DNA from: Mastigamoeba balamuthi | Lineage: Eukaryota > Evosea > Mastigamoebida > Mastigamoebidae | NCBI GenBank assembly: GCA_902651635.1 | Contig: CACRSC010000118.1 | Coordinates: forward strand, 124,001 to 188,000 | DNA: 64,000 nt | Direction: 5' to 3' | Shown here: piece after piece, positions 43,587 through 54,754 of the stretch | Position numbering within the stretch: position 1 is the first letter of the stretch | Layout: every line of letters starts with the position of its first letter | The notes under the pieces: model-generated | Database searches by the model: none | What the model was told of the DNA's origin: nothing | What the model saw: the letters and a program-made list of their open reading frames with translations, nothing else | Position numbers and translations under genes: made by a program

Positions 43587-44335
43587 TGCGAAGAAACAAC
43601 CGGAATGAGAGAATCAAGGGGAAATCTGAAGCCAAGAGATTCTGGGGGATGGATTTATCCAGACGGTTGCGTGGTCTGAGAACGTCGCTGTGCTTTTCTC
43701 TACAAGTCGGTGGACCGCGATACAGGCGACACGTGGGAGCACTTCGACATCTTTGCCGCCTGAGCGAGATGAGGGGCCCCCTCAGCGGGCTGTCTGGCTT
43801 CATTGTAAAGCGCACTTTCAACTCAGTTGAAGCAGCTGCCCTGCTCCTCTCTCCACGCACTGCACTCTCGTGGCGTGGCGAGCAAGCTGACTCCCTTGCT
43901 CAGCGGGCGCCCTTATGCTGGCTGGGCTCGCGCAGGCGGACGTGCCAGTGCGGTGGGAACGTGTCAAGCCCAACGGTACTCCGCCTCTTGAGGTTCGTCC
44001 ATGCAGAAAGCAAACGCTCCCAGGTGGCCTGGCTTGCCTGTTCCTTTGCCACCGGATGCGAAGTCTTCCGGGTGGGGGTCGCTGACCACCCTTTGGCGTA
44101 CTAGCAAGCTGCCTGACGGGAGCGGCACGGGTCCGTGCAGGGAATCGCGAGATATCGGCAGGGGGGCGATTCTGGCAGATACGCAGGTTACGTCAGGTGG
44201 CCGTTGGTATTCCGTTGTCGCTCTGCGTAGTTCTCTGCACTTATTGTGCAACGAGCGCCCAGAGACAAGCCAACCCCCCACAGAACCCCAGAACCCCGCA
44301 AGCCCCCTCCCTGTCTGTATCGTAGTCCGCCCGCC
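43587..44335. other. Intergenic, divergent promoters
   Basis: About 750 bases between a minus-strand and a plus-strand start. A degenerate GAGATATC...GCAGATACGCAGG pair near 44148-44186 recalls the palindrome seen at other promoters. No gene. Confidence 0.4.
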
Positions 44336-46949
44336 ATGAGCCACCACACCTTCTCCGCCGACGAGATCTCCAAGGTACGCTGCGCCTCGGGTTTTCCCCG
44401 CGGAAGACGCGCAAGAGCCGTTGCGCGGAAAACGCGTAGGAAAACGCAAAATACCCGCAACAACGACGTTTGCGATACGGTGAACGCGCTGCCCCGCTCA
44501 CGTCGCCCGGCCGCTGGGGGGCGCGCGAGCAGTTCAGGGCGGAGTTCCGCAAGTTCGACCTGGACAACAACGGGAACATCAGCGAGAGCGAGCTGTCGAC
44601 GGTGCTGCGCTCGCTGGGCGAGAACGTCCCCGACGCCCGCGTCCGCGAGATGATCGCAGAGGTCGACACCAACGGCGACGGCCAGATCAGCTTCGACGAG
44701 TTCCTCACCGTGCGCGCCCCCCGCTGCTGGGTGTGGTGTGGTGTGGTGTGCGCGGGGGGCACTGGGGGAGGGGACGCTGGAGCCAACCGACAACCGCCTC
44801 TGATACCCGGCGTGGCTGAGATTGTTTGTTCTTTTCGCACTTTGTATTTTTCTTCGCTCCTCTCGGGTTCCGCGGTTCGCATACAATTGCTCCTCAAAAC
44901 CGCCTATCCTGGCGGCCTCTGTGATGGCACACGCAACAAGCGAAGCGAGGGAAGCTGGGGGCCAGGCTCGCTGCGACGCTTCGGTTTTTGCAGCCGAGAT
45001 CGCGAAATTCCACTGCTGCGTCATTTTCCCGATCTCAGGCGCCCCTCGCAGGTGGTCGAGAGGCTGCGCAAGGGCAACGAGACGGCGTTCGCGTCGGTGG
45101 TGAAGAAGGCGGGGACTCTGAACGTGATGGGCGGGGCGACCGAGGGCACGCAGCACGCCTTCACCGACGACGAGAAGGAGGCCTTTGTCGACTGGATCAA
45201 CGACTGCCTCGGCAAGGACGCCGAGCTGCGCCCGCGCATGCCCATCCCGCTCAAGGGCGCCGCGCTGTTCGAGGCCTGCCAGGACGGCGTGCTGCTCTGC
45301 AAGCTGATCAACTCGGCCGTCGCCGACACGGTCGACGAGCGCGCGATGAACCTGCCCAGCAAGAAGAAGCTCAACATCCACCTCATGGCCGAGAACAACA
45401 TCCTCGCCATCAACTCGGCCCGCGCCATCGGCTGCGCCGTCGTCAACATCGGCCCCAACGCACGCAATCCAATTGATTTCCGCCCCTCGGTTTTTGCGTG
45501 AATTACTCGGAAAATAACTCTCCCGCGTGGCACTGAAACGCCCGCGGGCTGCGCGCAGGACCTGTACGAGGGCAGGGCGCACCTCATCATGGGCCTCATC
45601 TGGCAGATCATCCGCATCGGCCTGCTGTCGTGCATCAACCTCAAGAACCACCCCGAGTGTGCGTCACCCGATGCCCCAATTGAGAATTGAAACCCGGGGG
45701 ATGAACAACGCCGTTCCCTGAGACTCTGTGCGCGCCCACCGACGACGTGGCGCTGGCGCAGTGTACCGCCTGCTGAACCCGGGCGAGACGATCGAGGACC
45801 TGCTGAAGCTGGGCCCCGAGGCCATCCTGCTGCGCTGGGTCAACTACCACCTCAAGGAGGCGGGCAGCGCGCGCCGCGTGAACAACTTCAGCGGCGACAT
45901 CAAGGACAGCGAGGTCTACACGCTGCTGCTCAAGCAGATCGCCCCCAAGAGCGCCAACGTCGACACCAACGCCCTGGGCGAGCGCGACCTGACGCGCCGC
46001 GCCGAGATGGTGCTCGTGAACGCCGACAAGATCGGCTGCAAGAAGTTTGTGAGGCCCAACAACATCGTGCACGGGCACCCCAAGCTCAACCTCGCCTTCG
46101 TCGCGAACCTCTTCAACCACTACCCGGCCCTCGAGCCCGTCGTCGAGGTCGTGGTCGTCGAGGAGACCCGCGAGGAGAAGAGTACGACCCACCGGGCCAG
46201 CTGTGTTGGTCGCCGGCCCTCACAGGCGCGTTTTTTGCGTGCTTTGCTCCGACGTAGCTTTCAGAAACTGGATGAACAGCCTGGGAGTCGAGCCCTTCGT
46301 GGGGAACCTGTACGAGGACCTCAAGGACGGGCTGGTGCTGATCCAGCTGTTCGACAAGGTGCAGCCGGGCATCGTCAACTGGAAGCGCGTCAACAGGCCG
46401 CCGTACACGCCGCCCATGACGGCGCCGATGAAGAAGCTCGAGAACTGCAACTACGCCGTCGAGCTGGGCAAGCAGATCAAGTTCTCGCTCGTCGGCATCG
46501 CGGGCTCCAACGTCAACAACGGCGACAAGACCCCCATCCTCGCCATCGTCTGGCAGCTGATGCGCGCGCACGTGTTCTCGATCCTCAACGCGCTGTCGAC
46601 GGGCGACAAGCGCATCCAGGACGCCGAGGTGCTCGAGTGGGTCAACGCGAGGCTCCGCGAGGCGGGAAAGCCCACGGTCAGCTCGTACAAGGACCCGTCC
46701 ATCGCCACCTCGCGCCCCGTGGCGGACCTGCTCGACGCCGTCAAGCCCGGCAGCGTCGACTGGGAGCACGTCGGCGCGGCGTCGACCCCCGAGGAGCAGC
46801 TCTCCAACGCCAAGTACATCATCTCGATCGCGCGCAAGACGGGCGCGGTGGTGTTCTGCCTGCCCGAGGACATCGTCGAGGTCAAGCCCAAGATGATGCT
46901 CACGCTGTTCGCGGGCATCATGGCCGTCGGCATGGGCGTCGCCAAGTGA
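44336..46949 (+). CDS. Fimbrin/plastin, actin-bundling protein
   Basis: Six exons (44336-44374, 44533-44709, 45052-45459, 45559-45658, 45762-46181, 46258-46949) give 611 residues. Two EF hands come first: FDLDNNGNISESEL and VDTNGDGQISFDEF, both with intact Ca-binding loops. Four calponin-homology domains follow, forming two actin-binding units: TDDEKEAFVDWINDCLGKDA, DGVLLCKLINSAVADTVDER, LYEGRAHLIMGLIWQIIRIG, ILLRWVNYHLKEAG, TFRNWMNSLGVEPFVGNLYE, DLKDGLVLIQLFDKVQPG, KTPILAIVWQLMRAHV, VLEWVNARLREAGKP. It is nearly the family's usual length (about 610-630). It crosslinks actin filaments in cortex and protrusions. Intron 4 (45460-45558) uses a GC donor; with it, the join NIGPN-DLYEGRAHL matches amoebozoan fimbrin. 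Confidence 0.96.
45460..45558 (+). other. GC-AG intron in fimbrin
   Basis: The exon ends CCCCAAC, the intron begins GCACGC and ends GCGCAG. The GC donor is the only site that joins the CH domain in frame without extra residues. Confidence 0.8.
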
Positions 46950-47465
46950 ATTGTGAGGAAGGAACGGGCAGTGGGCCCACACTCCCTCTCAGATGCCGAA
47001 GAACACGAACAAAGCATCTGAAATCATCCAGAGATGCCTGCCGGATTGCCTCGGCCTTGGGAGATGCTGTGCGCGGTGGCGGTGCGCGGTGGGTGTGGAA
47101 TTTGCGAAGAACCCGGTTTCTTTTCCTCTGCCTCTTTTTTGCGGGCTATGTTTAAAACAGATGATGAATACGGCGCGCATCAGCCGACACTCGCGCCTGG
47201 TTGCAGTGCACCTTAGCGCTGCTGCGCGCCTGTGCTGGCGTTGGGGCGGAAAGGCGGATCACTTTTGAGGAGGAGGAGGAGACCCCGCCGGAGTTTTTTT
47301 TTGTGCACGCGCTGAAGAAAGCAGAGGGCAAATCTGACCTGAATCAATTGCCTCTACCGAGGAGTGTAGTGCTATTGCATAGTACTCGTGTGGTAGTGTC
47401 GCTGGCTGAGACTCGTTCCTCCGCCTCGGTTCACGTCGCACCGGTGGTAGTTATGTTCTTTTTTT
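46950..47465. other. Convergent 3' flanks
   Basis: About 515 bases between the fimbrin stop and the stop of the minus-strand ubiquitin-like gene. No gene recognised. Confidence 0.5.
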
Positions 47466-48096
47466 CTAGGCATCGGTTCCCTTCTTCTCTGCGCTCGCTC
47501 CCTCATCGCTGCCATCCTGCTCGTCCTGCGAGCTCTCCGACTCCTCCGCCGCGATCTGCTCCTCCGGGTGCCCATCCGCAGCGTACTGGCGCCTCGCGCG
47601 CAGCACCAGGTGCACCGTGCTGTCCGCCTGGATGCCATACTGGGCCATGGTTGTCTGATTGCCCGAGAGCCTTCTGCCCTCGAAGACCAGGGACCGGTGC
47701 ATGACTGTCGGGATGCCATGCTGCCCGGAGATCTGCTCCTGCAGGTCGTCTGCCGTCATGTCGGACCGCACCGCGACGACCACCTGTGCGGAGAGGCCCG
47801 CCCGTGCGATCAGGTGCCGTCGCTTTGCATCGATTTTTCCGGGACTGTGTAGCGCCCCTCAGTGTGTTGCTGTGTGGTGGTCTTTTTTCTGCAGGGCCCC
47901 CGGCCCTCCCCCCAACGGAAAGGAGCAGTGCACTGCTGGGGGCGTGTGTGCGCACGGTCTGCGACCGCAGGGGGTCCGCGGGGGCCTGCGGGGCCGGGCC
48001 GGCCTCCGGGGGCTCCGGGGCGCGCTGGTGCGGGGCCGACATCTCTGCGGGGTGGTCTGCGAACCGGTGCCGCACGCGCTGTGGGACCGCCTGCAA
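47466..48096 (-). CDS. Ubiquitin-like-domain protein with acidic tail
   Basis: The first exon codes a disordered leader containing MSAPHQRAPEPPEAGPAPQA and lies within about 48096-47900. After an intron the last exon (47783-47466) gives a ubiquitin fold: VVVAVRSDMTADDLQEQISG, QHGIPTVMHRSLVFEGRRLS, GNQTTMAQYGIQADSTVHLV, LRARRQYAADG. The F.G..L....T...YGI...STVHLVLR pattern is textbook. A Glu/Ser-rich acidic tail (EESESSQDEQDGSDEG) follows, so it is not processed to a C-terminal Gly-Gly. The plan matches the gene at 3290-3854, whose tail is RGG plus acidic. Donor of the intron uncertain. Confidence 0.65.
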
Positions 48097-48531
48097 ATTT
48101 TTTCCTCTGTGAGTCTAATGCTGACGTGGCCTGATAATTCCTTATTCCCTCATTGGTGCTTACCGGGTCTGCCCCGCGGAAAAAAACCCGAAAGACCATA
48201 TTCGACGGAAATCGAGCGTCTGCTCGTTTCCGGTGGGCCCGGCCCGGCCCGGCCCGCGTGCCCTGCCTCCGCCTGGGCGAGCGTCGCTCGTCGCGGGCCC
48301 CGCCGGCGGCCGGGGGACCAGTAGATTTGCACCTGTTCAATTGCTCGGATTTCCGCGGGGGCCCGCCCCTCGCCCATTGGCGTCCCCGGACGTCGTTAGC
48401 CGCGGGTCGGCCTGGCCGGGCCTCCGCGGCTGCCCGGGCGTATGATGATGTCATATCTCGAGGGAGATCGGGGGGCAAATATCCCGGAGGAAAATCACCC
48501 GCAGATATTTTTGAGATATTTCCCGCCCCTG

Positions 48532-50749
48532 ATGGACAGCGCCGTCTTCCGCGTGTACACCGACGACGCGTCCGAGCGCACGCCGGCGGGCCTGGCGGCG
48601 CTGGGGTGCGCCCTGGACGCGCGCCTGCGGTCGCTGTGCGCGGGGCACGTGTGGCAGAGCGGCCGTGGCCCCGCGCTGCGCCCGTGGGCGTCGGGGGCCC
48701 CAGAGCCCCACCTGCGCGGCTCCCTGCGCTACGCCGACAACGTCGACGACGAGTGGCTCCTCGCCTGGCTCCTCCTGGCCCTCACCCGCGAGCTCCCGCG
48801 CCTCAGCGTCGCGTGCGGCGCCTGCGATCTCGAAATTCCGCTGACCCGCCTATTTTCGCGATCCCGCAAGCGTCGAGGACGCGGACGACGGCCAGTTCCT
48901 GCTCGTCGAGGCCGCCGAGCACCTGCCGCGCTGGCTGGACCCCGAGACGAGCGCGAACCGCGTGTTCCTGCGTGCGGGGGCCCTGCACGTGGTCCCGCAG
49001 CCGCGGACGCCCGCAGAGGTCGCTGTGCTGCCCGCGGGCCCCGCCCTCGGCCTCGCGGACGCCCTCGGCGCCCTCCGCAGCGGCGCCGTCGACACGCGGG
49101 CCCCGCCGGGGGTGCAGGAGGCCATCAGCCAGCGCCTGGCAATGTGCGGCCACGCTGCCCGCTCGCAGGGCTCCTCTGGGCTGACTCGCTGCTGCTGCGC
49201 CTCTCCTCTTCGTTCTCTCTCGTTCTCTCTCTCTCTCGCTCGCAGGTTCCCCGCGGCCATCGAGGGCCACAAGCACAGGGCCAGGGCCCTCGTGCCGCTC
49301 GCTGTCGCTGCGGTGCTGCGCCAGAGGCCTGCGCTCGTCGCCAACGCTGTCAACGCGTTCTACTACCGCGACCCCGACGACGTCAAGGCACCGCAATGCC
49401 CTCTCTTGCTCTTATCTCTTCTCTGTGCTCTCTCTCTCGTCGCTATCGACGTCCTTGCCATCCATGGTCTCGTCCTGTGCTCTGTGCTCCGCTCTCCCGT
49501 TGGCCCTCTGTGCTCTCTTCTTGCTCTCTTCTCTCTGCTTTCTCTGCTTGCTCCCTCCGCTCGCTCTATTTCTCCATGCCAGTGAGCGTCTGCTCGTCTC
49601 GGCCTGCGGGTCTCTTCTGACGCAGCATGTGTGCAGGCGTGCCAGCGGATGCAGAGGTTCGGGGGCTCGGAGGTCGTCATGACGCTCGTGACGCTGACGA
49701 GGTGCCTCTACGCCCAGCTGACCTGCCAGCCGTTCACTCCCCCGCCCTCGTGCGGGCCGATGCCGCACCCCACTGACCCCGACCACGCGCCAGCACTGCT
49801 GGGCGCCAAGCTCGTGCTCCCAATGCCCTGCCGCCCTTTGCTCCTGCGGCCCCTGCACTGCTGACGGCCCTCCGCCGTCGTGGGCGCCGCCTTGCAGGCC
49901 TGCGGCATGGAGATGATGTACCAGCGGGCCAGGAGGGCCGCGAGCAGCGCTGCCGAGGGCGGCGTCGACGAGCGGAGGTTCGAGGAGTTCTCTGGGCGCC
50001 TCGAGGCGATGGGCTACTACAGGGGCGAGATCCGCGGGTCGCGCCTGCGCACGCAGCTCGAGCGCAGCGCCCGCGAGTACCTCGCCCGCGCGTCGTCGCA
50101 GCCAGAGCAGAGCGACGACGGCGCCGCGGGTGCGGGCGACGCCGCGGCCGCGGTCGACGCTGTGCTGGACGGGTCGCCGCTGCCGCAGGCGTCCGAGTTC
50201 GCGCGGCTGCCGGCCAGCGCGGACGACAGCGAGGAGTGGATGCAGCGCGACCCCGCCGAGGTGTTCGCGAGGATCGAGAGGAGCCGGCGCGAGATGGGCA
50301 GCGGCCGCGGGGCGCCGTCTGTGCCGCAGTCGGGCAACGACGTGCTCGAGGGGCTCAGCAGGTTCGTCGGGCAGGTCTCCGACTTTGAGGGCGCAGAGGC
50401 CGCGGGCCCCGCGCCAGAGGCCCCCGTCGACTTCGACCCCGACCGCGTCATGGAGCTGCTGCGGTCCGCCGTGGGCACGACGCCCGGCGACAGCGACAGC
50501 GACAGCTACGAGGACGAGGACAACCTCGACTTTGGCGCGGAGGACGTCGACGAGGTGACGAGCGAGCTGCAGCGGGCGATGCTGGAGGAGATGCAGGCGC
50601 ACGAGGGGCTGTCGAGAGGGCAGCCGGGCGCGGGCGACGCTGTGGGGCGCCCGGCGATGCTGAGCGCGCTGCTGCAGTCGGCGCAGGGCCAGCAGGGAGA
50701 GCCGGGCCCTGTGACGTCCCTCCTGGGCGGCATGGCGTCGTCCCAGTAG
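48532..50749 (+). CDS. Ecdysoneless (ECD/SGT1) homologue
   Basis: Start MDSAVFRVYTDDASERTP (48532). The SGT1/ECD family order is clear across five or six exons: HLRGSLRYADNVDDEWLLAW, GQFLLVEAAEHLPRWLDPET, SANRVFLRAGALHVVPQPRT, PAAIEGHKHRARALVPLAVA, ALVANAVNAFYYRDPDDVK, VVMTLVTLTRCLYAQLTCQP, then ACGMEMMYQRA. The C-terminal half is acidic and disordered, with DSDSDSYEDEDNLDFGAEDV, as in human ECD, where such Ser/Asp stretches are CK2 sites that bind the R2TP complex. Family role: cell-cycle and pre-mRNA splicing support. Introns such as about 49169-49245 and 49388-49637 are CT-rich. Confidence 0.9.
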
Positions 50750-51150
50750 CGAACAACGCAAGCCGAAACATGCTGCCTTTTTGCGCTCTAGCGTGGCTCA
50801 TCGTTGAGTCCTTGCACTCTGCGTGGCATCCTCGGTGGAGGTTCTTGTTCTGATGATAACAGGATGGTTATCCGAAATTAAAATTCGGGATAATTGCCGC
50901 CTTACTAGACCATTAATGCCAGGTTGCAAAACAGCTTATATTTCCCTCTTTTCCTATTCCCTCTCTCCACCCGCTCTCATGTTCATCCCCGCCTCGAGCT
51001 GCCACGTAACACCACCGGTGGATTAGCGGGCGTGGGGATGATTGGTGGACACACAGTGTAAGTTGGCTGTCCTCAGAGGTGTCCGACCCACATTCATACA
51101 ACAATCGGGGTATTCAATGGGAACGGACGTGTCATAGTTCCGTGTTACTG
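50750..51150. other. Gap between ECD and the surface-protein array
   Basis: About 400 bases of AT-richer sequence. Composition and gene content change here: downstream genes belong to one tandem family. Confidence 0.5.
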
Positions 51151-51816
51151 CTAATTTTGAGATGAGGGGAGTTGCCTCCTCATGACCGTGTACAGGGGCA
51201 GCCCCTGCTCGCTTAGTCCCGTGCTGTATTCGGCCAGGACAACAAAGAACGTGGCAAGGCTTATCAAACTTACCGGAATGCCCAAAAGGAGGAGTTCGGC
51301 AGGGACACACATGAGGAACGTGTCCCGCAGTTGTTTGCCCTTGGGCCGAATGAAGAGCTCCCCCCGGACCCTCGTTGTCTCGTTGCCCTCCTGGTCGTTC
51401 TGCAGGGCGTTGATGACGAGAAAGTTGTCCTGCCTTGAGTCCGAGCCTGTCGTCATTGCGCGGTTGAGAGACACCGCCTCCATCTCCCTGTGCCCTCTCC
51501 TGGCGGGGTCTCTGCAGAGGGTGCTGCGCTGGTTGACAATGGAGAACTCGAGCTTGGACGAGACCAGGTCTACACCGACGAAGCCGTCCTCCAGGATCGG
51601 GATGACCAGGCAGTCCTCGGGGCCCACGTAGGCGTCGATGAATTGAGTGTGCGTGATGAACTCCAGTTTGGAGTTCCTGCCTGTGAACCAGAGGGCCTCG
51701 AGGACGGCGCCAGCGCCAGCGGATCCGCCCGAGAGTAGAAGCAGAGCGCTGAGCAAAGAGACGCTGATGCAGAAGCAGCGCAGCGACATCCGGGGTGAAC
51801 CGCGCGGCACGCACAT
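51151..51816 (-). CDS. Two-helix surface glycoprotein family, member 1
   Basis: 221 residues from MCVPRGSPRMSLRCFCISVS. An N-terminal helix (VSLLSALLLLSGGSAGAGAV) is followed by LEALWFTGRNS. The middle domain holds VGPEDCLVIP, DLVSSKLEFSIVNQRSTLC and EMEAVSLNRAMTTG, then DNFLVINALQNDQEGNETTR and GELFIRPKGKQLRDTFL. A second helix, VPAELLLLGIPVSLISLATF, is near the end with a short tail. Two Cys (GPEDC, STLC) are conserved across the family and could form a disulphide. Predicted topology: signal anchor or signal peptide, ectodomain of about 130 residues, C-terminal membrane helix. No intron. No relation to any family I know. Confidence 0.75.
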   Translation of the reverse strand: MCVPRGSPRMSLRCFCISVSLLSALLLLSGGSAGAGAVLEALWFTGRNSKLEFITHTQFIDAYVGPEDCLVIPILEDGFVGVDLVSSKLEFSIVNQRSTLCRDPARRGHREMEAVSLNRAMTTGSDSRQDNFLVINALQNDQEGNETTRVRGELFIRPKGKQLRDTFLMCVPAELLLLGIPVSLISLATFFVVLAEYSTGLSEQGLPLYTVMRRQLPSSQN

Positions 51817-52007
51817 CTTAGAGTGGTGTGGGAGTGTGTGATGCTTGCTGCTTGCTGACTTGTGGCGGTCGGGTGGAGAGAACGGGTGAGGCCACAGATT
51901 CACAATGCACAGCGGGTCCCCGGAAAAACGTCTTTGTCCACTGAAACCAAAGCGCCTGTGGACAAACAGTGGTCCTATCGACCATTAGGAGGGGGTACCT
52001 CTGAATT

Positions 52008-52096
52008 CACACCGATCCGCTCAGTGGTACAGTGCGTGTATCTGTGTGCCAAAATGGCAGCGGTGCATTGTTCACAGTGCCAGTTGCGAGAACTGC
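52008..52096 (-). promoter_or_regulatory. Shared upstream block, member 1
   Basis: Contains, on the plus strand, CACCGATCCGCTCAGTGG, GTGTGCCAAAATGGCAGCGG and GTTGCGAGAACTG. It starts 192 bases before the member 1 ATG. Equivalents precede the other six full-length members. Confidence 0.6.
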
Positions 52097-53036
52097 GGGC
52101 AGGCAACTAGCACAACACGCATTGTTAAGTAGTGGTGGGTTAACGATCGCACAACGCAGACGAGCATGCCCTGCTGCGACCACATTGCCAGTGACGGGGA
52201 GGAAGGGCGCAAATATTGCAGCTGTGTCTCATCGTGGTTGAAAACCGCACCAGACACGTCAAACAGCGTTATAATTGTGCACTCGGGTTATCCTGTAAAT
52301 GTGTGTTCACAGTGAGGTCGTACGCACCCACAGATGCCATAACCTCAGCACTTGACTATCACCAACACATGGGTCGTCCATGCAGAGCAAATTATTGCCA
52401 CTAGCGGAAATTAGTTCAAGTGCCATGGAGACACACTAAATAAATGAGCTGGCCGGTGCCGAAATGAGTGCCCCCAAGGGGAAGAATGGCCACTGCATGT
52501 ACGCAGATGTGAATATGTGTGAGTGGACAGACGTTTCCCGGGGACCGGTCAACTCGTGAGCATTTACGCTGTGGCCACACACTGCGGTTCAGTGGTGGCA
52601 GGCAGCGAGCACACTCTCAACTTCGCGATGCAGGCACCACATGCGCAGCGCAGCTTCAGAGTCAGCGTCCCTGTGCATACCACTCTCTTAATGCTCTGGC
52701 GGCATCGCTGGCTATGGCGCCGTCCTTGCCCTCTGGGGTGGCGGTGCCACAGAACAACTCAATCACTAACGGCTCGGCAGCCAACCAGCGCCTCTCGGTC
52801 TCATGGAGGAAACCCCCACTTTGTATGACAACACAACGGGATAACAAGGAAAGCGTACAGGATTCGGTGGCACATCCGTGTTCTCTACGTAAGGAAAAGA
52901 AGGCCAAACAGGACATTCTCTGTATTACCATTGTCTTCAGTGATGACCATCGGTGCGTGGGAATCAGAAGTCCCGAGATTGAGACTCCGGGTACCCGGTT
53001 CCTCCACCAACACGAGTGGGGAGGGAAGTTGTCTCC
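52097..53036. other. Spacer between members 1 and 2
   Basis: About 940 bases with no supported gene. Near 52235-52290 it carries AACCGCACCAGACACGTCA-like sequence also seen upstream of the broken leucine-rich-repeat genes, so it may be remnant flank. Confidence 0.4.
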
Positions 53037-53648
53037 TCACGAATGGAGTAGTCCCTGCTGGTCCTCGATGGTGGTGTGCTGGCGTAGGTAGATGAAGAGT
53101 ACAGCGCAGCAGACCGCACCGAGCAGAACTCCCACTGTGATGAGCAATTCCGGGGGGACGTAAAAGAAGTATGTGTCCCGCAGGTAGTCGCCTTTGGGCT
53201 CTAGGTAGAACTCCCCATGGATAAAGGTCGTCTGATTTTCATCGGGATGGTCCTGCAGGGCTTTGACCACGAGGTAGTTGCCCTGTCTGTTCTCCGAGCC
53301 CACATATATTGTGCGATTTCGTGACCTCGCCGCAATATTCCAGTGCGACACTCCGTCCTCGCTGCACAGAGTGCTGTGCTGGTTGACTACGGTGAACTCG
53401 AGCGTTGATGAGACCAGGCCAACACTGAAGTAGCCGTCCTTGGGGATCGGGACGACCATACAGCCCCCAGGGCCCACTTTGGCACCTTGTATTCCGTAGT
53501 CGCCGTAGAACTCATTATAGTCGACTCGGGAGTCCCTGGCAATGACCCACAGGGCTTCGAGGACGACGCCTGCGCCGGCGATGATGCCCGAGAGCACCAG
53601 CAGCACAGCGGCCACAGAGACGCTGGCACGGAAGCAGCGCCGAGGCAT
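53037..53648 (-). CDS. Two-helix surface glycoprotein family, member 2
   Basis: 203 residues from MPRRCFRASVSVAAVLLVLS. It belongs to the GPGGC subtype: VGPGGCMVVPIPKDGYFSVG, SSTLEFTVVNQHSTLC, NIAARSRNRTIYVGSENRQG, NYLVVKALQDHPDENQTTFI, GEFYLEPKGDYLRDTYFFYV, then the helix LITVGVLLGAVCCAVLFIYL and tail DQQGLLHS. Several N-glycosylation sequons (NRT, NQT). The start is the first Met after the promoter side; the two Met-rich residues found upstream in other members are replaced here. Confidence 0.75.
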   Translation of the reverse strand: MPRRCFRASVSVAAVLLVLSGIIAGAGVVLEALWVIARDSRVDYNEFYGDYGIQGAKVGPGGCMVVPIPKDGYFSVGLVSSTLEFTVVNQHSTLCSEDGVSHWNIAARSRNRTIYVGSENRQGNYLVVKALQDHPDENQTTFIHGEFYLEPKGDYLRDTYFFYVPPELLITVGVLLGAVCCAVLFIYLRQHTTIEDQQGLLHS

Positions 53649-53854
53649 CCGGATCCGGGGGGAGAGCCGCTTGGCGGCGTGTGTGTGCTTCTTGGTGCTC
53701 GCAGCTTGCTGCCTTGTGGCGGCTTAGTGGGGGAATGAGGACTGAGGCCTCAGAACCAAAGTTCACAATGAAAACCGAAGTTCACAAACGGAATGCATAA
53801 GCGGAAAAAAAGGTGTCCCTTTCGACCAATTAGTGGGGTCGTCCACACAAATTC

Positions 53855-53945
53855 GCACCGATCCTCTCACTGGTTCACTGTGTGTATCAGTGTGCCAAAA
53901 TAGCATGTTAAATGTGCAGTACTCGGCTGGTTGCGAGAACTCGCA
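53855..53945 (-). promoter_or_regulatory. Shared upstream block, member 2
   Basis: GCACCGATCCTCTCACTGG, GTGTGCCAAAATAGCA and GGTTGCGAGAACTC are in the same order as in the other members. Begins 207 bases before the ATG. Confidence 0.6.
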
Positions 53946-54347
53946 CCGCAAAAAAACACATAACAAATCTGCGGCGATTCGATGCAATAATCCGCACTCA
54001 CCGCGTCAATAGCAGCTTCGGAATTTGGCAACCCGTCTGGGGTCAAAGAAAGAGAACAACACCAGAATTCCAGACCAAGGACAGCCACACAGAGCGGCAA
54101 CTCCGTTCCCTGGTTGCTTTCTCGAACTACCCGGGCAGGATTGTGGCCCCCTCATGGCTTGGTGAGCAGGGTTATCCCTGGTCATAACCAATTGATGCAC
54201 AGTTGAAAGGGTGTCGAGAGCTGTGCTGCCGAAAAACGTACTCCAAACGTCACATGATTATGTAAGTGTTGATCTTCCGTATAGGGATAGTCACGTACTT
54301 CCTACAGCTCCTCCCTTCGCATCCACACGCTCAGCTCCTGTACAGCA

Positions 54348-54720
54348 GATGGAGAGACTCTCGGTTATGCTCTCGCAAGAGGGCATTGCGCTGATGGGTG
54401 CTCTGATCGCCCACGCCCCTGCAGCGTTCACGACAGGAGACATGGAAACGAGACAAAACACCCCCTGGTGTTTACACCTGTGGATCCTCCCGGGGTGTCC
54501 CGGCTCTCTGCCTTATCAAATGTGGGTGTTCCCCTGGGTGCCCTCAAAGTATCGGTTCGTATCCAAGAGTTCCCCTGGAGTGTCCCCAGGGGCACCCTGG
54601 GTGGAACTCCAGGAATCCCCCGGGTGGTGCCTCTGAGTCAAGCAGGACAGCTGGCGTGCCGGCTGGGACTCCGCGTGCGCCGCGTGGATACAGCACCGAG
54701 TCTATGGCCGACGTCACGAC
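54348..54720 (+). pseudogene. Leucine-rich-repeat gene fragment A (chimeric)
   Basis: The first 33 codons (MERLSVMLSQEGIALMGALI, AHAPAAFTTGDM) match the intact gene at 56308. Then about 190 bases of unrelated, internally repetitive sequence (GGGGTGTCCC, GGAGTGTCCC) replace the middle. At about 54650 the match resumes with the end of the intact gene (AGCTGG.GTGCCGGCTGGG, GACTCCGCGTGCGCC). The middle of the gene is therefore missing and the copy is dead. Confidence 0.7.
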
Positions 54721-54754
54721 CACACCCTCCCCTGAATTCCGCTGCCCTCGGAGA

